The notes beneath the pieces are model-generated. The model saw nothing but the letters and a program-made list of their open reading frames with translations. It searched no databases and was not told the origin of the DNA. Shown one piece after another: positions 27,538-35,485 of a stretch of 64,000 nucleotides of DNA. The position numbers were made by a program, and so were the translations under genes. Each line of letters starts with the position of its first letter. The stretch's first letter is position 1. The stretch covers positions 1 to 64,000 of the forward strand of contig SVMG01000001.1 in assembly GCA_015067545.1 (NCBI GenBank), written 5' to 3'. Source of the stretch: Oscillospiraceae bacterium. Lineage in GTDB: Bacteria > Bacillota > Clostridia > Oscillospirales > Oscillospiraceae.

Positions 27538-28683
27538 TCATTCGTTCATATTATCCAGCACAAACTGAATGAATACATTGGGAGCAATGTCCAGCATATC
27601 CTCATTGATGGTCATTTTGCCATTGTGCAGGGGAGTATATTTACCATCCGCCGGCATTGCACCGAGACAGAACAGTGCCGCAGGTTTGTACAGCGTGTAG
27701 TAAGCAAAGTCTTCAGCACCCATGGTCAAGGGGCATTCATACACCATATCCGCACCGACGACCTTGTGGGCGGCTTCCGTGATAGACCGGGCAACGCTGT
27801 TATCGTTAATCAGTACGGGATAGAATTTGGTTGTTTCAATGCGGGCAGTGCCGCCCATATCCTTGGCAACGCTGTGGGCAATTTCTTCAATGCGCTTGTA
27901 AATGTGTGCATCCAGCTCGTTGCTGTGGGTACGAATGGTACCGTGGAGCATTACACTGTCACATATGACATTGTTGGCCTTTCCACCGTGAATTTCGCCA
28001 ATTCCGATAACCACCGGATCAAAAGGATTCAGCTCCCTTGCACGCATAATCTGAATGTCCGAATAGATACGCACAGCCATTGCGATGGCATCCACACCCT
28101 GATGGGGTTTTGCCACATGGCAGGATTTGCCCTGGAGATAAATCTTAAAGCCGTGACTGCCTGCACTTTGGCAAATGCTATTCAGGGAAATAGTACCTGC
28201 AGGCTTATCCGGATAGATATGACAGCCAATCATCAGATCTACCTGATCCATCAGTCCGTCATCGCAAATAGTTTTGGCCCCGCCGGGTCCCTCTTCTGCG
28301 GACTGAAAAACAAATTTGACACAGCATTGAATGTCATTTTCCATTTCCTTGAGTTTTTTGGCAGTTCCCAAAAGCATCGCGGTATGACAATCATGACCGC
28401 AGGCGTGCATTTTGCCGGGGTGGGTGGATGCAAAGGGCAGACCGGTTTCTTCCTGCACAGGCAGGGCATCCATATCCGCGCGGATGGCGATGGTTTTGTT
28501 GCCGACACCCTCATTCAATGTGGCGACGATACAGGATGTGCCAAAGGATTCAGTATAAGGCAATCCGATTGCATCCAGTTCCCGGCGGACGACGGCCAGG
28601 GTTTTGGGAAGATCAAAGCCGATTTCCGGAATTTGATGCAGTTCATGACGTAAATTGATAATGTACTGCTTGTCTACATACAT
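27538..28683 (-). CDS. M20 family amidohydrolase (hippurate/N-acyl-amino acid hydrolase type)
   Basis: A 381-residue metal-dependent amidohydrolase. ACGHDCHTAMLLG near residue 97 and SAEEGPGG near 130 carry the metal-binding Cys, His and Glu residues, and a His near 165 (GCHIYPD) fits the dimetal site. The family removes acyl groups from N-acyl amino acids such as hippurate, N-acetyl-cysteine or N-acetyl-diaminopimelate; the substrate is not defined. It is the first gene of a two-gene unit with gltX. Confidence 0.87.
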   Translation of the reverse strand: MYVDKQYIINLRHELHQIPEIGFDLPKTLAVVRRELDAIGLPYTESFGTSCIVATLNEGVGNKTIAIRADMDALPVQEETGLPFASTHPGKMHACGHDCHTAMLLGTAKKLKEMENDIQCCVKFVFQSAEEGPGGAKTICDDGLMDQVDLMIGCHIYPDKPAGTISLNSICQSAGSHGFKIYLQGKSCHVAKPHQGVDAIAMAVRIYSDIQIMRARELNPFDPVVIGIGEIHGGKANNVICDSVMLHGTIRTHSNELDAHIYKRIEEIAHSVAKDMGGTARIETTKFYPVLINDNSVARSITEAAHKVVGADMVYECPLTMGAEDFAYYTLYKPAALFCLGAMPADGKYTPLHNGKMTINEDMLDIAPNVFIQFVLDNMNE

Positions 28684-28749
28684 ATCTTATGCCTCCTATG
28701 CGCATTTTGGTCATTATAACACGCAGGGGGGAATAAAGTCAATTTGTGA

Positions 28750-28778
28750 TTGAATTTTTATGGCCGTTGTGATAGAAT
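28750..28778 (+). promoter_or_regulatory. promoter of trpS
   Basis: TTGAAT at 28750-28755 and TAGAAT at 28773-28778, spacing 17. Unlike tyrS and valS there is no room for a T-box leader. Confidence 0.7.
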
Positions 28779-28808
28779 ACAGGAAATTATGGAAATGAGG
28801 CGAATTTC

Positions 28809-29822
28809 ATGGAAGAAATCGTTGCAAAGAAAAGAATGCTCTCCGGCATCAAGCCCTCCGGAGATTTGACTTTGGGCTCTTATCTGGGCGCGGTGAAGAA
28901 TTGGGCAGAACGTGCAGATCAGTATGAATGCTTCTACTTTATGGCTGACCTGCATGCCATTACCGTGCGGCAGAATCCGGCGGATCTGCGCCGGCGTACT
29001 TTGGAGCAGCTGGCACAGTACATCGCCTGCGGCCTCGACCCTGAGAAAAACACCTTGTTTATTCAGTCCCATGTGCACCAGCATGCGGAGCTTGGTTGGA
29101 TATTGGATTGCTACTCCATGTTCGGCGAACTGAGCCGCATGACCCAATTCAAGGACAAATCTGCAAAGAATGCTGATAACATCAACGCAGGCCTGTTTAC
29201 TTACCCCAGCCTGATGGCCGGTGACATTTTGCTGTATCAGCCGGATCTCGTGCCTGTTGGCGAGGATCAGAAGCAGCACGTGGAGCTGACACACGTGATC
29301 GCACGGCGGTTTAACGGTATTTACGGTGATGTGTTTAAGATCCCGGAGCCCTTCGTTCCCAAGGTTGGCGCCCGGATCATGAGTCTGACAAATCCCCTGG
29401 TGAAGATGTCCAAATCTGAAAATGAGGACACCGGCCGTGTCCTGCTGATGGATCCCCCGGAGGTGATCATGAAGCAGTTCAAGCGGGCGATTACGGATTC
29501 CGATACGGAAAATTGCGTCCGCTACGATAAGGAGAACAAGCCCGGCGTTGCCAATCTGATGACCATCTACTCCGCTGTCACCGGCAAGACCTACGAAGAA
29601 ATCGAGAATGAGTTTGTCGGCAAGGGCTACGGCGCATTTAAGCCCGTGGTGGGAGAAGCGGTTGTGGAGCATCTGCGTCCTATTCGGGAAGAGGCCAACC
29701 GTCTGATGAAGGACAAGGGCTATTTGGAAAATGTCTACCGTGACGGTGCGCAGAAGGCAGCCTATGTTGCAGAAAAGACCCTGCGCAAGGTCTATAAGAA
29801 GGTCGGCTTTGTTGCAAAATAA
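28809..29822 (+). CDS. trpS: tryptophanyl-tRNA synthetase
   Basis: Class I synthetase charging tRNA-Trp. The 337-residue protein has SGIKPSGDLTLGSYLG near residue 12 (HIGH-equivalent), GEDQKQHVELT near 153 and a canonical KMSKS near 200. The leader is only about 25 bases long, so this synthetase is not T-box controlled here. A strong terminator follows. Confidence 0.97.
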   Translation: MEEIVAKKRMLSGIKPSGDLTLGSYLGAVKNWAERADQYECFYFMADLHAITVRQNPADLRRRTLEQLAQYIACGLDPEKNTLFIQSHVHQHAELGWILDCYSMFGELSRMTQFKDKSAKNADNINAGLFTYPSLMAGDILLYQPDLVPVGEDQKQHVELTHVIARRFNGIYGDVFKIPEPFVPKVGARIMSLTNPLVKMSKSENEDTGRVLLMDPPEVIMKQFKRAITDSDTENCVRYDKENKPGVANLMTIYSAVTGKTYEEIENEFVGKGYGAFKPVVGEAVVEHLRPIREEANRLMKDKGYLENVYRDGAQKAAYVAEKTLRKVYKKVGFVAK

Positions 29823-29826
29823 AATG

Positions 29827-29859
29827 ACTGCCCATGGAATACTCCATGGGCAGTTGCTT
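29827..29859. terminator. terminator between trpS and the CHAP gene
   Basis: A perfect 12-bp stem (29827-29838 with 29843-29854, loop ATAC) between convergent genes. Confidence 0.83.
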
Positions 29860-30493
29860 ATTCGTTAATCTTTGATGCATAGTTTGGCAGACCAAAGCCG
29901 CGAATGCTTGGATCGTTGACCATAATGTACCGGTAGGCAACCTTATTTCCGTTGTTGCCCTCAATTACCTTAATATATCCGTGCCACGTTCCCACAACGA
30001 TTCCAACGTGATCTGACCATGCGGTACAATCACCGAGATGCCTATTTGTGGTGCAGTAAAATATGTAGTCGCCGGGCAAAGGAACATAGTCATCATTTTC
30101 TTCCCAACCACCAATCTCAGCAAACAGTCCAATTTGTCGCTCACAGCCACATTCTGTTGGAATAATATCCGTAAATCCGCATTGGATCGCCACAGCACTT
30201 CCAAAGGTTGCGCACCAGTTGTCATCATATTGAACAGTATATCCCTGTGCAAGTGGCTCATATGCGTTGTATAGGTCAATAATTGGATGGTGGGAACCAT
30301 CTGCCTCCTGGCAGCCTAGCCAATTCTCAGCAGTGCCAGTAACCATAAGGCGAAGGGCCTTTTCCTCGTCGCCGATTTCTCTGGAAAAACCAAAGTCAGC
30401 ATTTAAGATTACTGTGTGCGCGATAAGAATCAGCAGGACAATAGCTGCCAGGATGGCACAGACTATGATAAGGAGATGCTTTCTGTATTTCAT
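29858..30493 (-). CDS. membrane-anchored CHAP-domain amidase/peptidase
   Basis: A 211-residue protein with one N-terminal membrane segment (about residues 8-30) and a C-terminal papain-like CHAP domain: the nucleophile in NWCATFGSAVA near residue 94, His in DHVGIVVG near 165 and a polar residue in IEGNNGN near 180. CHAP enzymes cut peptidoglycan peptides or act as amidases at the cell surface. ATG at 30493 has GGAG upstream; a longer reading from 30559 lacks a binding site. It is more AT-rich than its neighbours. Confidence 0.75.
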   Translation of the reverse strand: MKYRKHLLIIVCAILAAIVLLILIAHTVILNADFGFSREIGDEEKALRLMVTGTAENWLGCQEADGSHHPIIDLYNAYEPLAQGYTVQYDDNWCATFGSAVAIQCGFTDIIPTECGCERQIGLFAEIGGWEENDDYVPLPGDYIFYCTTNRHLGDCTAWSDHVGIVVGTWHGYIKVIEGNNGNKVAYRYIMVNDPSIRGFGLPNYASKINE

Positions 30494-30562
30494 ATTTAAC
30501 TCCACTTTTTTTCTTATTATATCAGTGAAAGTATAGCGTTGCAAGTATAATCTGGACAAATG

Positions 30563-30847
30563 CTAAAGGAACAAATATAACGCCAAGGTTAAAAGCCACG
30601 TGTTTTTGTTGTCCTTTCCGTCTCCGGCCATCAATAAAAGTAACAAAATGATCAGCAGATCTCCGGTGTCCAAATTTTGAGGCAGCAACTGCTGCAGAAA
30701 GGAGAAAGCTCCCTCCGGCTTTCGGTAGGGCGGTTTTGCGTCATCACATGGTGCCGGGCTGTGCACCTGCGGTGGCGGTGGTGGAGGAGATGGTACCCGA
30801 TTTTTCTGATAGGTTCCGTCCTGTTTTGGTATATATCGGTTATACAT
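30563..30847 (-). CDS. small conserved protein with proline run and hydrophobic C-terminus
   Basis: A 94-residue protein with an N-terminal MYNRYIPKQDG segment, a run of six prolines near residue 20, a middle basic part, and a hydrophobic Leu/Ile-rich region from about 63 to the end. The last gene of a three-gene unit. I recall similar small proteins in spore-forming Clostridia but do not know a function. Confidence 0.6.
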   Translation of the reverse strand: MYNRYIPKQDGTYQKNRVPSPPPPPPQVHSPAPCDDAKPPYRKPEGAFSFLQQLLPQNLDTGDLLIILLLLLMAGDGKDNKNTWLLTLALYLFL

Positions 30848-30851
30848 TTGA

Positions 30852-31214
30852 TCACCTGCCTGCTTGTGTTAGGATCCCACTGCCGAGGATGGAGGATGCA
30901 ATATTCGCAAGTTTTGCTGCGCGCATGGCTTTCTCCAGCTTGCTGATACGCTCCGGCACAAGGTAAGGCCGCAAGGCAATCAGCAGACCCTTTTGATTTT
31001 GATCGATATTTGCGGAATTAGCCATCCCTGCCAGCTTCATCAGCATCCCCATGTCCAGTCCGTCCGGCAGGCTGGGCATCGCCGGCTGTGGAGGCGGTTG
31101 CGGTGGGGCGGGTGCGGAATTGCTGCCACTCAGCTTCTGCGCCATGGACATGATCTGCGCCATCATGTCGGGATTTCCCAGGATCGCGCCGAGCTTGGAT
31201 TCCATTTCATCCAT
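30852..31214 (-). CDS. small helical protein of unknown function (middle of trio)
   Basis: A 120-residue protein, mostly predicted helical, with a Met-rich N-terminal half, a PAPPQPPPQP linker near residue 36 and two basic helices in the C-terminal half (KGLLIALRPYL and KLEKAMRAAKLA). Its start overlaps the upstream gene by eight bases and it ends four bases before the next gene, so the three are translationally coupled. No enzyme motif or membrane segment is clear. Confidence 0.6.
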   Translation of the reverse strand: MDEMESKLGAILGNPDMMAQIMSMAQKLSGSNSAPAPPQPPPQPAMPSLPDGLDMGMLMKLAGMANSANIDQNQKGLLIALRPYLVPERISKLEKAMRAAKLANIASSILGSGILTQAGR

Positions 31215-31452
31215 TGTTAAGCCCCCGCATCTGCTTCATAAGCTCCTGCCCGGCGGGAGAAGAGAGAAATTCCGACATGGTTTTCTGAACTTTGGTATAA
31301 TCACCTGCCTGCGCCTGGGCGATTGCTGCTTCCATGGCCTTTCCATGCTGAGATTGCAGCATGGAAAGAATAGCCTGACCCTGGTGCGTACCTGCCAGCT
31401 TCAGCATTTCTTCCAGGGGAAGTCCCTGGGGAAGATGGGATCGATCGGGCAT
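31207..31452 (-). CDS. small helical protein of unknown function (first of trio)
   Basis: An 81-residue, almost entirely helical protein (PLEEMLKLAG, then GKAMEAAIAQAQAG). AAGGAGG precedes its ATG. It shares the LKLAG-type Met/Leu-rich helix with the second protein (MLMKLAG), so the two may be distant paralogues that assemble. The upstream DNA holds CATATACT, which fits the -10 consensus CATANNNT of mother-cell sigma factors, but this is weak evidence. Confidence 0.58.
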   Translation of the reverse strand: MPDRSHLPQGLPLEEMLKLAGTHQGQAILSMLQSQHGKAMEAAIAQAQAGDYTKVQKTMSEFLSSPAGQELMKQMRGLNNG

Positions 31453-31585
31453 GCTTCAGCCTCCTTACATAGGATTTTTCATAACAGTATATGCTTTGCT
31501 GCAGTTGGTTGTGACCGAAAGAAAAATAGGAATGGAAATTTTATGCGTCATGTGCTATACTTACAAAAAAGCAAAGGAGCGCCTT

Positions 31586-32080
31586 ATGAAAATACTGGTA
31601 TTGTCAGATTCTCATTCTCTTTTGTGGGTAATGCGCTCTGCGGTGCAGGCAATCAAACCCAATGCCATCATCCACCTGGGTGACTATTTTGACGATGGGG
31701 AAGTCATTCGGGAAGAAAACCAGCACATAGCGTTCCATCAGGTACCTGGAAACTGTGACAGGTATCGTATGTATCAGCTTAAAGCGGAGGTTTTGTGTTA
31801 TCCGGTATGCGGTGTTCGACTATTTATGACGCACGGACACAATCACAATGTAAAACGTGGTCTATACACTCTTTTGCAGGATGCAAAGGCTGAAAACGCA
31901 CAGGCTGTATTGTATGGCCACACCCACGTCCCGGACTGCAGGCAGGAGGATGGAATGTGGATCCTTAATCCCGGTGCATGCAACCGCGGTGACGGCACGG
32001 TGGGACTGATGGAAGTTGAAAACGGTGAAATTATTAGCTGTCGCATTCTGCGGCAGGAGGATTGGGAGGAAAAGGTATGA
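31586..32080 (+). CDS. YfcE/MJ0936-type metallophosphoesterase
   Basis: A 164-residue calcineurin-like phosphoesterase. LSDSH near residue 6, HLGDYFDD near 31, GNCD near 54, THGH near 80 and GHTH near 113 give the complete dimetal site of the YfcE family. Members cleave phosphodiesters in vitro; the natural substrate is uncertain. ATG at 31586 has AAAGGAG upstream. Its stop overlaps the coaX start (ATGA), so the two genes are coupled. Confidence 0.9.
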   Translation: MKILVLSDSHSLLWVMRSAVQAIKPNAIIHLGDYFDDGEVIREENQHIAFHQVPGNCDRYRMYQLKAEVLCYPVCGVRLFMTHGHNHNVKRGLYTLLQDAKAENAQAVLYGHTHVPDCRQEDGMWILNPGACNRGDGTVGLMEVENGEIISCRILRQEDWEEKV

Positions 32081-32847
32081 TCCTGGTTGTGGATATCGGT
32101 AATTCCAATGTTGTTGTTGGCGGCGTGGAAGGGGAGAGAATCGTCTTTGAAGCTCGCCTGCGTACGGATGCAACAAAGACCTCTGATGAATACTGTATTG
32201 ATGTTAAAAACATTCTGGACATTTATAATGTGGACAAGGGGCTCATCGAGGGTTCCATCATTGCATCCGTTGTTCCGCAGGTGCTTAATACGTTCCAGAC
32301 AGCCATTATGAAACTTACCGGAAAGCGCGCTCTGGTAGTAGGTCCCGGATTGAAGACCGGCCTGAATATTGCCATAGACAATCCGTCCCAGACGGGTGCG
32401 GACTTGGTGGTGGGATGTGTGGCAGCACTGCGCGAGCATCAGGCACCGCTGATCGTCATTGATATGGGCACAGCCACAACCATGGTCGTGCTGGATAAAA
32501 ACGGCTCTTTGATCGGTGGATCCATCAGCCCGGGTGTGAAGATATCCCTGGATGCCCTCACCGGCGGTACTGCGTTGCTTCCGGGCCTGCAGCTGGATCA
32601 GCCCAAGCGTGCCATTGGCCGCAATACAACAGACTGCATGCGCAGCGGCATTATGATGGGCACTGCATGTATGCTCGATGGCATGATCCAGCGCATGGAG
32701 GAGGAATTGGGCTATCAGACCAAGGTCATTGTCACAGGCGGCATTGCGAAATTTGTGGTACCCATGTGTCGCAGAGAAATGATCTACGACAAGGATCTGC
32801 TCGTCAAAGGCCTGGCAACTCTCTACCGGGAGAATAAACGTACTTGA
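32077..32847 (+). CDS. coaX: type III pantothenate kinase
   Basis: Phosphorylates pantothenate, the first step to coenzyme A. The 256-residue CoaX-type (ASKHA fold) protein has VDIGNSN at residue 5, the TGADLVVG stretch near 107, DMGTATT near 128 and GGSISPG near 148. CoaX enzymes are insensitive to feedback by CoA. The gene starts inside the preceding stop codon. A CoA supply gene is relevant to the acyl-CoA synthetases further along, though there is no direct link. Confidence 0.95.
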   Translation: MILVVDIGNSNVVVGGVEGERIVFEARLRTDATKTSDEYCIDVKNILDIYNVDKGLIEGSIIASVVPQVLNTFQTAIMKLTGKRALVVGPGLKTGLNIAIDNPSQTGADLVVGCVAALREHQAPLIVIDMGTATTMVVLDKNGSLIGGSISPGVKISLDALTGGTALLPGLQLDQPKRAIGRNTTDCMRSGIMMGTACMLDGMIQRMEEELGYQTKVIVTGGIAKFVVPMCRREMIYDKDLLVKGLATLYRENKRT

Positions 32848-32872
32848 AACGCGCAGCGGAATATGATAAAAT
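32844..32872 (+). promoter_or_regulatory. promoter of the 139-residue membrane protein
   Basis: TTGAAA at 32844-32849 and TAAAAT at 32867-32872, spacing 17; it overlaps the coaX stop. Confidence 0.72.
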
Positions 32873-32904
32873 CAAGACGATAATTCAGTCACAGGAGGTG
32901 GCTT

Positions 32905-33324
32905 ATGAACTTTATTGACCGTTTCATGAAAAAGTGGGAGGACTTCTGCAAGAAGACACAGCCTACCGTCGACAAGATCAGGACGATTTGGAAAACTGTA
33001 TCGGATAAAGTCATTTTCGCATGGAATTATGTGATGAAATTCAAGAAACTGTTTTTGGCCGCACCGGTAGCAGTTATGGCACTGATCCTGGGGCTGATGA
33101 ATCTTTTTAAGCTTCCGGCTTTGGTGGGGCTGGGACTGCAGGGCAACGGAGAATTCTCCTTCGAGATCATCCGCGAAGTGGCGGTGATCGGTCCTCTGGC
33201 GATCACTGCGGTATGCCTGCTGCTTATGTTCGCGTCCAAGCGGACGCTGACTCCGTGGATGGTCAGTGTTTTGTCCCTGCTTCTGCCACTTGTGATTTTG
33301 TTTACGAATACCTTTCCTGCATGA
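32905..33324 (+). CDS. small membrane protein, unknown function
   Basis: A 139-residue protein with an amphipathic, lysine-rich N-terminal 45 residues and three hydrophobic segments (about 48-66, 90-108, 116-136). AGGAGGTG lies upstream of the ATG. It has its own promoter and terminator. I do not recognise a family. Confidence 0.7.
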   Translation: MNFIDRFMKKWEDFCKKTQPTVDKIRTIWKTVSDKVIFAWNYVMKFKKLFLAAPVAVMALILGLMNLFKLPALVGLGLQGNGEFSFEIIREVAVIGPLAITAVCLLLMFASKRTLTPWMVSVLSLLLPLVILFTNTFPA

Positions 33325-33326
33325 GC

Positions 33327-33360
33327 AAAGCCTGCCGCATACGCGGCAGGCTTTCTTTGA
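33327..33360 (+). terminator. terminator after the 139-residue membrane protein
   Basis: A 12-bp stem (33327-33338 with 33343-33354, loop ATAC) followed by a T-rich run. Confidence 0.85.
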
Positions 33361-33394
33361 ATATGCTTTTACAGTCAGTGCTTAAATCATCATT

Positions 33395-34141
33395 TTATCG
33401 ATACAGGTAAATGATAGCGGAAGAGGCAAGCAGGTTTGTGATTGCCAAGGATACCATAGGCGTCCAAACATTATCGGTCTTTTGATAGGACCAGCAGGCC
33501 AGCAGATGCAGGGGCAGATGTATGAAATAAATATTCAGCACAAATTCTGCCTGGCCACGCCATAGAATATTGATAGTAGGCGGTATCAGTGTAATTACTG
33601 CAATGCACACATAGGCCAGCCAGGTTTTTTTGTAGCATATTGGTGCAAAGCCGAGACAGTAGAACAGAAGGCAGATACTGACCGGTGCAAAAATCGAGAG
33701 GGAGATGGTACCGAAGATGGGCTGCAAAGTAATTAAAAATAGTGGAGTGTGGCTGACAAACATCTCCACGATCGGCAGGCCTTCCAGCATATATCCGATA
33801 TCAACGCCGAAAAGGGAAAGAGCACGCAGTATGGCCAGCTCGGTTCCTGCCATCAGTCCAACGGTTATGGCAACGTGATTCAGATAATAGCGAATGTCCG
33901 TTGACACCATGAACCATTCGTCTTTCAGATAACTACCCATGACAAACAGCAGTAATACAGCATTAGCAACATGGTAACCGATCTCCAGCCAGGCACTGAG
34001 CTCCCATTGCTCCCAGAGTCCGAGACCCAGGAAGGGCATAAACATGGGAAACAGTACGAAAACCCAAAACCAACAGGGGATTATGGCAATTATTTTACCT
34101 TTTTCAGGCTTGCTGCACATACTGGGGAATAATTTATCCAT
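33395..34141 (-). CDS. polytopic membrane protein, unknown function
   Basis: A 248-residue protein with about seven hydrophobic segments (roughly residues 18-40, 50-68, 85-105, 128-148, 150-168, 175-190 and 225-246). No transport or enzyme motif was seen. GAGGAGAG precedes the ATG. It is convergent with the preceding gene and its upstream side faces the tRNA-Pro region. Codon use appears more AT-rich than the conserved genes around it. Confidence 0.65.
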   Translation of the reverse strand: MDKLFPSMCSKPEKGKIIAIIPCWFWVFVLFPMFMPFLGLGLWEQWELSAWLEIGYHVANAVLLLFVMGSYLKDEWFMVSTDIRYYLNHVAITVGLMAGTELAILRALSLFGVDIGYMLEGLPIVEMFVSHTPLFLITLQPIFGTISLSIFAPVSICLLFYCLGFAPICYKKTWLAYVCIAVITLIPPTINILWRGQAEFVLNIYFIHLPLHLLACWSYQKTDNVWTPMVSLAITNLLASSAIIYLYR

Positions 34142-34225
34142 AGAAATCTCTCCTCTAGCAGATATATTATATTAAATCATAGGGTCGCAGATTTTGCAAG
34201 TTCTCAAATGAACTCCCTTGAATAA

Positions 34226-34352
34226 AAAGGAGCAGAAACAAGCTCATGCTCATTTCTGCTCCTTGGTCCGAGTGTCGAGATTCGAACTCGAAGCAACGCA
34301 TGCTGCGCATGGTTGCTGTGGCGAATTGTAATACAAGAGGCCTCGAGTTCCG
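34226..34352 (-). repeat. rearranged tRNA-Pro remnant with duplicated terminator
   Basis: Downstream of tRNA-Pro(GGG), a second copy of its T-arm, acceptor 3' strand, CCA and terminator (reverse strand, 34226-34290) is fused to a shrunken tRNA piece in the opposite orientation. On the forward strand 34317-34350 reads TGTGGCGAA, a spacer, then CAAGAGGCCTCGAGTTC. The two terminators (34226-34263 and 34364-34399) are nearly identical. It cannot fold as a normal tRNA. Confidence 0.75.
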
Positions 34353-34400
34353 ATATAAATAAAAAGGAGCAGAAACAAGCTCATGCTCATTTCTGCTCTA

Positions 34401-34477
34401 TGGTCCGAGTGTCGAGATTCGAACTCGAGGCCTCTTGAACCCCATTCAAGCGCGATACCAAACTTCGCCACACCCGG
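34401..34477 (-). tRNA. tRNA-Pro (anticodon GGG)
   Basis: A 77-base tRNA with encoded CCA. The acceptor CCGGGTG pairs with CACTCGG, the anticodon loop ATGGGGT reads GGG (proline), and the T-loop has TTCGAAT. Confidence 0.94.
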
Positions 34478-34505
34478 ATATTCATTTACGCCTTAGCGCT
34501 TGGAT

Positions 34506-34534
34506 ATATTAGCACACCTTGGCGAAAAATGCAA
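34506..34534 (-). promoter_or_regulatory. promoter of tRNA-Pro(GGG)
   Basis: On the reverse strand, TTGCAT (34529-34534) and TAATAT (34506-34511), spacing 17. Confidence 0.78.
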
Positions 34535-34554
34535 GTGTTATTTTACTATTTTTG

Positions 34555-34592
34555 AAAAAATTTTTCTGCCGGGGCATATCTGTCCCGGCAGT
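34555..34592 (-). terminator. terminator after the zinc-ribbon gene
   Basis: An 8-bp GC-rich stem (34566-34573 with 34584-34591) followed on the reverse strand by A- and T-rich sequence. Confidence 0.6.
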
Positions 34593-34597
34593 ATTTT

Positions 34598-34816
34598 TTA
34601 TTCGCCGGGATTGATCTTAATGACCTTTCCCAGATTCCAAAGCCGGGCCACGCCCAGCTCTGCTTCACGCTTCTGCTCCTCGGTCTCGTACTCCAAATAG
34701 ACAGTATGTGCGCCGCATTCGCTGCACTCTACCTGGACATTCCAGCCACCCTCATGGGTCAAAATTCCGTTTCCACGGCAGCAGGGGCATTCTTCAAGTT
34801 CGATCATATTATTCAT
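34598..34816 (-). CDS. small Lar-like zinc-ribbon protein
   Basis: A 72-residue protein with CPCC near residue 10 and CSEC near 31, a likely four-Cys zinc ribbon, followed by an Ala/Trp-Asn helix (GVARLWNLGK) as in Lar-family restriction-alleviation proteins. Chromosomal relatives are common and need not act on restriction enzymes. AGGAG lies upstream. It is the last gene after the TIGR03936 gene, nine bases downstream. Confidence 0.7.
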   Translation of the reverse strand: MNNMIELEECPCCRGNGILTHEGGWNVQVECSECGAHTVYLEYETEEQKREAELGVARLWNLGKVIKINPGE

Positions 34817-34825
34817 AGTAAACTC

Positions 34826-35485
34826 CTATCTAAAAATTTTTTCATCTTCCCGGTAGATCTCTATCCGGCGACATCTGGCAAAATCCGGCCTCAGCTCCGG
34901 CAGATATCGCTCAATCGCGTTGACCATCTGCATGGGATTCAGTGTGGGATTCTGGCAGCAGATCCGTGCATCCAGGCGAATAGTGTGATCATCCTCCCGG
35001 TTGACCTCCAACGAGCGGATCATTGTGACGATATTCTGCTGCGTAACGCCATTTCTGTTGCGCTTTTCCAGAACCAATGACGGTTGAGCAAACAGTGCAG
35101 CCAGCCTTGCCTGTCCGTCCTCGGGTACTCCGGAATCGTACTCAAGGTAGACTTCACAATCCAAAAGTGCAAGATTTTTCAGCTTGTCTGCGTTTTCGTA
35201 CACGCTCAGCACCCGAACGCCGTCCACAAGGGTGCTGTTGAGCCGGGATTTGATTTCTTCACAGGAAATGGCTTCGCCCTCCAGCTCGAAATCCAACAGC
35301 TCACAGAGGCTTTCTACGCCGACAGACAGTGGCAGCGCAATGGAAACCGATGGTCGGGGATTATAGCCCTGAGTATGTGTCAGAGACAGGCCTGCACGCT
35401 TGAACGCGCGTTGAAACAGGCGCATCAAATCAAGGTGTGAGATATATACCGCGTTTCCGGTTTTCTCAAATAAGGCTCTAAGCAT
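34826..35485 (-). CDS. TIGR03936 radical SAM-linked protein
   Basis: A 219-residue protein of the DUF2344/TIGR03936 family, which occurs next to or fused to TIGR03960 radical SAM proteins. The opening ALFEKTGNAVYISHLDLMR and the TQGYNPRPSVSIALPL block near residue 38 are the family signature. The function is unknown; the constant pairing suggests one complex. Its start overlaps the end of the radical SAM gene by eight bases. Confidence 0.9.
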   Translation of the reverse strand: MLRALFEKTGNAVYISHLDLMRLFQRAFKRAGLSLTHTQGYNPRPSVSIALPLSVGVESLCELLDFELEGEAISCEEIKSRLNSTLVDGVRVLSVYENADKLKNLALLDCEVYLEYDSGVPEDGQARLAALFAQPSLVLEKRNRNGVTQQNIVTMIRSLEVNREDDHTIRLDARICCQNPTLNPMQMVNAIERYLPELRPDFARCRRIEIYREDEKIFR

